Below, piece after piece: positions 13,524-18,024 of a stretch of 18,024 bases of DNA. The notes below the pieces were generated by a model. It was not told the origin of the DNA, made no database searches, and saw only the letters and a list, made by a program, of their open reading frames with translations. The position numbers and the translations under genes are program-made. The first letter of the stretch is position 1, and every line of letters starts with the position of its first letter. The stretch comes from Planctomycetota bacterium (GTDB lineage: Bacteria; Planctomycetota; Phycisphaerae; UBA1845; CAIVHJ01): positions 1 to 18,024 of the forward strand of contig JACZTW010000032.1 of the NCBI GenBank assembly GCA_022573485.1, read 5' to 3'.

Positions 13524-14744
13524 CTATTGAGTCAACTCAAACAATGTTGCCATGCCCTGGCCGACGCCGACGCACATCGTGGCAAGGCCGTGGGCCGCGT
13601 TGCGGTGCTTCATTTCGTGCAGGAGCGTCGTGACGATGCGGGCGCCGCTGCAACCCAGCGGGTGGCCCAACGCGATCGCCCCGCCGTTGGGGTTCACTCT
13701 CTCCGGATCGAGGCCCAGCTCCCTGATGCAGACGAGAGACTGTGACGCGAACGCTTCGTTCAGTTCCACCAAGTCCAGATCTTCAATACCCGTCAAGGAG
13801 CCGCGGGCTTTAGCCCGCGCGATGGCTTTCCGTGCGGCAGGGATCGGCCCCAGTCCCATCATCGCCGGATCCACGCCGGCGGTCGCCGATGGGCCGACGA
13901 TGGCCATAACCGGCAATTGAAGCTCTTGGGCTTTGCTCAGTTCCACCAGCAGCAGCGCGGCGGCGCCGTCATTGATGCCGGAAGCGTTGCCAGCCGTCAC
14001 CGTGCCGTCTTTGGCGAAGGCCGGCTTGAGCTTGGCCAGTGCTTCAACAGTGGTGTTCGGTCGCGGATGCTCGTCCGTATCGACAACGATCGGATCGCCC
14101 TTCCGCTGCGGCACCTCAACGGGAACGATCTCATCACGAAACCGCCCTGCTTCCATGGCCGCTCCGCACTTTTGCTGACTCTTGACGGCGAAGGCGTCCT
14201 GCTCTTCCCGCGATACTTTGTAGTGCTTCGCCACGTTCTCAGCCGTCTCGCCCATGCCGAACGGGTGATGCATCGCGGCGAGCTTCGGATTGGTGAACCG
14301 CCAGCCGATGGTGGTGTCGTGCATTTCCACCCTGCGATCGAACGGTACGCGGCCCTTGGCCAGCACAAAAGGCGCCCGCGACATGCTCTCCACGCCGCCG
14401 GCGATGAATACGTCGCCATGATCCGCCTCGATCATCCGCGCGCAAATGTTGATGCAATCCAAACTCGAGGCGCACAGACGATTGACCGTGCTGCCAGGCA
14501 CCGTCTCCGGCAAACCCGCCAGCAGCGCCGCCATCCGCGCCACATTGCGGTTGTCCTCCCCCGCCTGATTGGCAGCTCCGAAGTAAACATCTTCGACCAA
14601 ACCCGGATCAATTCCACTGCGCTCCACGACCGCCCGAATGACCACAGCAGCCAAGTCGTCCGGACGCACCTGACTCAGCGCACCGCCATACCGGCCGACG
14701 GGCGTCCGCAGGGCAGCAATTACCGCCGCTCGTCTCTGTGACAC
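13524..14744 (-). CDS. paaJ: Beta-ketoadipyl-CoA/acetyl-CoA acyltransferase (thiolase, PaaJ/PcaF type)
   Basis: It cleaves 3-oxoadipyl-CoA (and in PaaJ also 3-oxo-5,6-dehydrosuberyl-CoA) with CoA. The 406-residue protein has the full thiolase set: nucleophile Cys91 in STVNRLCASSLDCI, AGGVESMSRAPFV, GNASGINDGAAALLL, LVELNEAFASQSL, His361 in GGAIALGHPLGCSGARI and Cys391 in TMCVGVGQGMA. MSRAPFV and the long loop with RRVEMHDTTIGWRFTNP fit the PaaJ/PcaF subgroup, but a general acetyl-CoA acyltransferase cannot be excluded. GTG 14744 is the start. Its ribosome site overlaps the stop codon of the upstream paaG-like gene 12 bp away, so expression is probably coupled. Confidence 0.93.
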   Translation of the reverse strand: MSQRRAAVIAALRTPVGRYGGALSQVRPDDLAAVVIRAVVERSGIDPGLVEDVYFGAANQAGEDNRNVARMAALLAGLPETVPGSTVNRLCASSLDCINICARMIEADHGDVFIAGGVESMSRAPFVLAKGRVPFDRRVEMHDTTIGWRFTNPKLAAMHHPFGMGETAENVAKHYKVSREEQDAFAVKSQQKCGAAMEAGRFRDEIVPVEVPQRKGDPIVVDTDEHPRPNTTVEALAKLKPAFAKDGTVTAGNASGINDGAAALLLVELSKAQELQLPVMAIVGPSATAGVDPAMMGLGPIPAARKAIARAKARGSLTGIEDLDLVELNEAFASQSLVCIRELGLDPERVNPNGGAIALGHPLGCSGARIVTTLLHEMKHRNAAHGLATMCVGVGQGMATLFELTQ

Positions 14745-14751
14745 TCTTGGA

Positions 14752-14758
14752 TCCTCTT
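14752..14758 (-). promoter_or_regulatory. Ribosome binding site overlapping the paaG stop and setting the thiolase GTG start
   Basis: Minus-strand AAGAGGA starts inside the TAA stop (14759-14757) of the upstream gene and stands 7 bases before GTG 14744. Confidence 0.6.
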
Positions 14759-15557
14759 ACTTCCCGTGGAATTCGGGCGTTCGTTTGTCGATGAAGGCAC
14801 GGACTCCCTCGAAATGGTCCGCCGTCTCGCCGGCCGTCCTTTGAACGAACGCTTCGGCTTCAAGCTGTTGCTCCAGCGTGTGATCGAACGCCTGGTTGAG
14901 CAGCCGTTTGGTCAAACCGATCGCTTTCGTCGGGAGTGCTGCTAAACGGCAAGCCAGTTCGTGGGCCTGACCCGCCACGGCGTCATCAGCCACAACTCGG
15001 TTCGTTAATCCAAGTCGCAACGCTTCCTTCGCGCCGACTTTGTCGCCCAGCGCGCACATTTCAAAAGCTTTGCCCATACCGACCAGGCGCGGCAACATGT
15101 AAGTGCTGCCCGAATCGGGCACCAAACCGACATGAACGAAAACCTCGATCAGCGTCGCGCTCTCCGCCATGATCCGGAGATCAGCAGCAAGCGCCAAGCT
15201 GCATCCGGCGCCCGCTGCAACACCATTCACAGCAGCGATGATCGGCTTTTCCATGTTACGCATCTTGAGGATCATCGGGTTGTAGCCTTTGCGCAGTCGC
15301 TCGCCCAATACCGGCACATACCCTTTAACGTAGTTGTCTTTGAGGGTTTTCAAATCCTGGCCCGAGCAAAACGCTTTGCCGGCGCCGGTAATGATCAACG
15401 CCCGGATCGACGCGTCCCTCTCGGCCGTCTTCAATGCCGAAAGCAGCTCCGCAGTCATCGTCTCGTTGAAGGCATTGTACACCTCCGGACGATTCAGGGT
15501 GATCGTGCAAACCGCGTCCCGAACCTCATATTGAATTGTCTCATACTCCGCAGCCAA
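14757..15557 (-). CDS. paaG: PaaG-like 1,2-epoxyphenylacetyl-CoA isomerase (crotonase superfamily)
   Basis: PaaG isomerises ring-1,2-epoxyphenylacetyl-CoA to the seven-membered oxepin-CoA and can also shift double bonds in later intermediates. The 266-residue protein has the crotonase fold with CSGQDLKTL (65-73), the oxyanion-hole block VNGVAAGAGCSLALAADLRI at 110-129, and Asp148 in VGLVPDSGSTYMLPRLVG, which fits the catalytic Asp of PaaG (VPDxG). The hydratase glutamates are replaced (GAGCS, LIEVFVHVG). Unlike ordinary hydratases this points to isomerase activity. The start is TTG 15557, since a perfect GGGAGG stands 7 bases before it and no in-frame ATG is nearby. It lies 19 bp after the paaF-like gene and 12 bp before the thiolase. 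Confidence 0.88.
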   Translation of the reverse strand: MAAEYETIQYEVRDAVCTITLNRPEVYNAFNETMTAELLSALKTAERDASIRALIITGAGKAFCSGQDLKTLKDNYVKGYVPVLGERLRKGYNPMILKMRNMEKPIIAAVNGVAAGAGCSLALAADLRIMAESATLIEVFVHVGLVPDSGSTYMLPRLVGMGKAFEMCALGDKVGAKEALRLGLTNRVVADDAVAGQAHELACRLAALPTKAIGLTKRLLNQAFDHTLEQQLEAEAFVQRTAGETADHFEGVRAFIDKRTPEFHGK

Positions 15558-15564
15558 CGCAGTT

Positions 15565-15570
15565 CCTCCC
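15565..15570 (-). promoter_or_regulatory. Strong ribosome binding site that identifies a TTG start for paaG
   Basis: Minus-strand GGGAGG is followed after 7 bases by TTG 15557. The spacing is ideal, and the residues after it (AAEYETIQYEV) begin just where the family's first strand starts. Confidence 0.65.
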
Positions 15571-15576
15571 GCCGGG

Positions 15577-16347
15577 CTACTTCCCTTTGAATTCCGGTCG
15601 GCGCTTCTCGATGAACGCCTTCATGCCTTCCTTTTGATCTTCCGTCGCGAAGAGCATGTAAAACAACTTGCGCTCGTACTCCAATCCATCGCTGAGCGAC
15701 ATTTCGTGGGCTTTGAGCACGGATTCCTTGGCCAGCCGCAAGGCCAACGGTGGCTTCTTCGCCAACTCCTGGGCGATGCGCAGCGCTTCATCGTAGAAAT
15801 TCTCTTTCGGCACAACCCGCGATACAAGCCCGGCACTCAGAGCCTCACGCGCCGACAGGAACCGTCCCGTAAGCACCACGTCCATCGCCACTGCTTTGCC
15901 CACGGCCCGCGTCAACCGTTGCGTCCCGCCGGCACCCGGCATCACGCCGATGTTGATCTCCGGCTGGCCGAACTTGGCGGTCTCCGACGCGATGATGATG
16001 TCGCAGTGCATCGCCAACTCGCATCCGCCGCCCAACGCGTAACCACTGACGGCGGCGACGATCGGCTTGGAGATCTTCTTGATGCGCTCCCAGCGGGCAA
16101 ATTGATTGCGGTTGTACATCTCGAACGTTGAAGCGTCCGCCATGTCCGTGATATCCGCCCCTGCGGCAAAAACCTTCTCGCTGCCACTGAGCAGGATGGC
16201 ATAAATATTCGGATCGTCGTCGTACGCCTCGAGCTGCGCGACCAACTTCTTCATCAATTCAAGACTGAGCGCGTTAAGCACATCGGGACGATTCAGCCGG
16301 ACGATCCCGACGTGGCCGTCTACTTCGCTCAGAATGACATCAGACAT
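15577..16347 (-). CDS. paaF: Enoyl-CoA hydratase (PaaF-like)
   Basis: It adds water to 2-enoyl-CoA. In this setting 2,3-dehydroadipyl-CoA is the likely substrate, as for PaaF. The 256-residue protein has both catalytic glutamates of classical enoyl-CoA hydratase: Glu110 in YALGGGCELAMHCD and Glu130 in FGQPEINIGVMPGAGGTQRL. FAAGADITDM forms the first oxyanion-hole strand. It closely follows the short-chain mitochondrial-type hydratase pattern, so general beta-oxidation is also possible. ATG 16347 starts the protein (MSDVILSEVDGHV). A clear Shine-Dalgarno is not seen, which suggests coupling to the preceding crotonase gene, 15 bp upstream. Confidence 0.92.
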   Translation of the reverse strand: MSDVILSEVDGHVGIVRLNRPDVLNALSLELMKKLVAQLEAYDDDPNIYAILLSGSEKVFAAGADITDMADASTFEMYNRNQFARWERIKKISKPIVAAVSGYALGGGCELAMHCDIIIASETAKFGQPEINIGVMPGAGGTQRLTRAVGKAVAMDVVLTGRFLSAREALSAGLVSRVVPKENFYDEALRIAQELAKKPPLALRLAKESVLKAHEMSLSDGLEYERKLFYMLFATEDQKEGMKAFIEKRRPEFKGK

Positions 16348-16362
16348 GGGATTCGCTCGATT

Positions 16363-17205
16363 CTACCACTTCGATTTCTCACGAATTGAATCGTAGTCCA
16401 CCGGTCGTTTCTCCAGGAATGCATTGCATCCTTCTTGCACCTCCGGCGCACGGTTGTGAATCGCCAGCCAATCGCGGGCATGGCCGATGGTCATGTGCCA
16501 CGAAAAATCCTTCCAGAAGTTCAGTTGTTGCTTGGTGTAACGCATGCACTCGGGCAGCTTGGCCTCCAGTGTTTGGCACATTTGATCCACAGCCGAATCG
16601 AGTTCGCTGCGCGGCACAACCTTGTTGACCAGGCCCCATTCCAGTGCCTTCTGTATCGGAATCTCCTCGCACAGCATCAGTATCTCGCGGGCCCGGCGAT
16701 CACCGACAATCAACGGCAGCCATTGCGTCGCACCGGCTGCGGCAACACTGCCCATGGCGGCGCCGACTTGCTTGATGAAGATGTCGTCCGCAGCCACGGC
16801 CAGATCACACGACATATTGAACTCATTGCCGCCGCCGACCACGACCCCGTTCAATCGCGCGACTGTCGGCTTGCCGATGGCACGCAGCAGCTCGTGCGTG
16901 CGGCAGAACTCGCCCATCCATTTCCAATAGTCGTTCGGCGCATTGACATAGTGCGCCTTTTGCTCTTTCAAATCCGCACCGGTGCAGAAAGCCCGATCGC
17001 CCGCGCCCGTCAGCACCACAACCGAGATACCGTCGTCCCAGGACGCATCCTGGAAGGCCGTTTGCAGCTCACGCAGCGTAGCGAGGTTTACACAGTTCAA
17101 TACGCCAGGCCGGTTAATGGTGACCGTGGCCCGTCGACCCTTCTTCTCAAACAGAATGTTCTCGAAGTTGAACGACTTTGGATCTTGCCCGTCAATGTGC
17201 GCCAT
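16363..17205 (-). CDS. Divergent enoyl-CoA hydratase/isomerase superfamily protein (6-oxocyclohexenecarbonyl-CoA hydrolase/MenB-like features)
   Basis: A 280-residue crotonase-fold protein: INRPGVLNCVN (30-40), FCTGADLKEQ (73-82), and the oxyanion hole in LNGVVVGGGNEFNMSCDLAV (119-138) with Glu128 at the first catalytic-Glu position. The second position (QPE in hydratases) is KQVG (145-148) followed by GSVAAAGATQWLPLIVGDRR. This QVG...GSV...TQWLP pattern recalls 6-oxocyclohex-1-ene-1-carbonyl-CoA hydrolases and more distantly dihydroxynaphthoyl-CoA synthase, rather than simple hydratases. The C-terminal part, with LNFWKDFSWHMTIGHARDW and EGCNAFLEKR, fits that group too. The exact reaction is unknown; ring or oxepin chemistry in a paa-type route is an inference. 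ATG 17205 was preferred to an upstream TTG (17244): a GAGGG lies about 10 bases before it. It leads a tightly spaced run of six genes to paaB. Confidence 0.8.
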   Translation of the reverse strand: MAHIDGQDPKSFNFENILFEKKGRRATVTINRPGVLNCVNLATLRELQTAFQDASWDDGISVVVLTGAGDRAFCTGADLKEQKAHYVNAPNDYWKWMGEFCRTHELLRAIGKPTVARLNGVVVGGGNEFNMSCDLAVAADDIFIKQVGAAMGSVAAAGATQWLPLIVGDRRAREILMLCEEIPIQKALEWGLVNKVVPRSELDSAVDQMCQTLEAKLPECMRYTKQQLNFWKDFSWHMTIGHARDWLAIHNRAPEVQEGCNAFLEKRPVDYDSIREKSKW

Positions 17206-17269
17206 GAGGTAATTTCCCTCTTCGCCCGTCTTCCGTAGAGACAAAGCTCGTACTTCTCACGTCAATTCT

Positions 17270-17430
17270 GCCACGAAGACACCAAGGCACCAAGATGAAG
17301 AAATTGTGTCTTTTTCTTCTTTTGTCAGCACCAAACACTCCGTAATAAGCAGCTTTCAAGCGTCATTGGCTGATCTTGTAGTGACGAGTACCCTTATCGC
17401 TTTTCTTCGTGTCGCCTTCAGCTTCGTGGC
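17270..17430. repeat. Imperfect inverted-repeat element in the gap between the EthD and crotonase genes
   Basis: The 237-bp gap 17206-17442 holds a segment bounded by GCCACGAAG (17270-17278) and its exact complement CTTCGTGGC (17422-17430). The arms continue imperfectly for about 30 bases: the left arm reads on to CACCAAGATGAAGAAA, and the complement of the right arm on to GACACGAAGAAAA. The interior is AT-richer than the flanks and has no open frame of note. A local 7-bp hairpin (GAAGAAA 17297-17303 with TTTCTTC 17313-17319) lies in it. It resembles a dispersed intergenic repeat or a non-autonomous mobile element. No target-site duplication is evident. Confidence 0.5.
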
Positions 17431-17442
17431 TAGAGCCCCGGG

Positions 17443-17757
17443 CTAGAAGTTCTCCTCTGTCACATCGGAAAACATCATGTGGACACACTTGCCTGCGAAT
17501 CCCATCAGATCCTTGCCGGCGTCCTTGCCCTCGGCAGATTTGAGCGCCGCGAACAGAGCGTCCTTATCCGCGAAATACATCTCCGCCATCATGTAATACC
17601 GCGCGTCACCTTGCGGGGCGCCGAAGAATTGGGAAACTTCCAGCTTCTTGAGGCCCGGCATCTTGCGGACCAACGGCGCGTGAATCTCACGATAATGATT
17701 CTCGAACGCCTGGACGTCCTCAGGCGTGGTGTAAATCGCGACGAGTTTGACCATCAC
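17443..17757 (-). CDS. EthD family protein
   Basis: A 104-residue protein with the dimeric alpha/beta-barrel pattern of the EthD family: VKLVAIYTTPEDVQAFENHY, then HAPLVRKMPGLKKLEVSQF, AEMYFADKDALFAAL and ending MMFSDVTEEN. The H.PL....PG.....V motif is the family's hallmark. EthD was described with the ether-degrading P450 system EthABCD; its chemistry is unclear, and relatives often accompany aromatic or CoA-thioester degradation genes. The start is GTG 17757 or the adjacent ATG 17754. The latter shares its A with the stop codon (TGATG) of the upstream thioesterase gene, so the two are coupled. Confidence 0.85.
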   Translation of the reverse strand: MMVKLVAIYTTPEDVQAFENHYREIHAPLVRKMPGLKKLEVSQFFGAPQGDARYYMMAEMYFADKDALFAALKSAEGKDAGKDLMGFAGKCVHMMFSDVTEENF

Positions 17758-18024
17758 TCATGCCTTTCTATTAGCGTCTGAAGAACTTCTTTCGGGAACA
17801 CCCGTTGTATCTGTTTGCCGCGCCCTATGACCCGGTCGCCCTCATAGGCGACGACATCGCAGACGACCTTCGAGCCGTTCAACTCGGTGCAGGTGGCCAC
17901 CACCCGCACGGTCTTGCCCACCGGCGTCGGGGACAAGTGATCGATGCTCAAGTGTGATCCGATGCCTTCTTCGTGCGCCTCCAGATACGGCGCCAGCACT
18001 CTGCGGGCGGCGAGTTCCATGTGG
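17754..18024 (-). CDS. Thioesterase of the FlK/hotdog type, 5' end cut by the window edge
   Basis: At least 88 residues of a hotdog-fold thioesterase, beginning near MELAARRVLAPYLEAHEEG. It has the characteristic block GIGSHLSIDHLSPTPVGKTV, followed by beta strands VRVVATCTELNG, VVCDVVAYEG and IGRGKQIQRVF. The S/T-H-x-x-x-x-H-L-x-P-T-P-V-G motif is typical of fluoroacetyl-CoA-thioesterase-like proteins, in which the second His is catalytic. The family has about 130-140 residues and a further 30-40 upstream, so the Met at 18020 is probably internal and the true start lies beyond the window. In this cluster it may release stalled CoA intermediates, like PaaI, although it is not a PaaI sequence. 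Confidence 0.82.
   Translation of the reverse strand, partial: HMELAARRVLAPYLEAHEEGIGSHLSIDHLSPTPVGKTVRVVATCTELNGSKVVCDVVAYEGDRVIGRGKQIQRVFPKEVLQTLIERHE

Noticed and set aside
12607..13530. A 307-codon plus-strand open frame antisense to paaA
   Set aside because: PaaA is unmistakable on the minus strand. This frame is a GC-rich shadow full of His, Arg and Gln.
13917..14741. A 274-codon plus-strand open frame antisense to the thiolase
   Set aside because: It is a shadow of a fully conserved thiolase, with no domain of its own.
16435..17238. A 267-codon plus-strand open frame antisense to the first crotonase
   Set aside because: It has the same shadow pattern and no recognisable protein motif.
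17431..17448. Palindromic AGCCCCGGGCT-like sequence after the EthD stop as a terminator
   Set aside because: The arms overlap with almost no loop and no T-run follows on the transcribed strand.
1..18024. CRISPR arrays, tRNA or rRNA genes, integrases or transposases
   Set aside because: None was seen on reading the window; there are no regularly spaced repeats, RNA gene signatures or recombinase motifs.

Overview
The window looks like a chromosomal stretch from a free-living, probably aerobic or facultative environmental bacterium (GC-rich, about 60% by eye; GTG and TTG starts are common). No RNA gene or other taxonomic marker is present. The style of the genes (a ferrochelatase of proteobacterial type, a MutS2 without an Smr domain, a DUF309 protein with a His/Pro-rich head, an intergenic repeat with a GCCACGAAG-type arm) makes me lean towards Planctomycetota or a related group. 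This is a weak inference.

Left half (about 200-9509): a heme biosynthesis cluster. It begins with a decayed C-terminal fragment of hemB (201-666, frameshifted) and a small multi-pass membrane protein of unknown function (866-1402). Next comes a 759-residue protein that fuses ferrochelatase (HemH) to a glutamyl-tRNA-reductase-like domain (HemA). It is followed tightly by hemN (anaerobic coproporphyrinogen III dehydrogenase) and hemE (uroporphyrinogen decarboxylase). A protoporphyrinogen oxidase gene (hemG/hemY type) lies on the opposite strand and overlaps the end of hemE by 12 bp. Divergent from it are hemC and hemD, which overlap by four bases. Together these cover every step from glutamyl-tRNA to protoheme except hemL (absent here) and hemB (broken here).

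Right half (9517-18024, all minus strand): mutS2 without its Smr nuclease domain, a DUF309 gene, then a phenylacetate-type CoA-thioester degradation cluster. In transcription order this is a FlK-like thioesterase (cut by the window edge), an EthD-family protein, a 237-bp gap holding an imperfect inverted-repeat element, three different crotonase-superfamily genes, a PaaJ/PcaF-type thiolase, paaA (diiron monooxygenase subunit) and paaB with a C-terminal extension. PaaC, PaaD, PaaE, PaaH, PaaK and PaaZ are not in the window. The expected route is epoxidation of the ring of phenylacetyl-CoA (PaaA/B plus missing partners), isomerisation to the oxepin (PaaG), then beta-oxidation-like steps (PaaF-like hydratase, thiolase).

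Most unusual points: the HemH-HemA fusion with a degenerate nucleotide-binding motif, the hemB ruin at the head of an otherwise healthy heme cluster, PaaA/PaaB with no adjacent PaaC, a crotonase that resembles ring-hydrolysing or ring-closing members rather than ordinary hydratases, and the inverted-repeat element inside the paa run.
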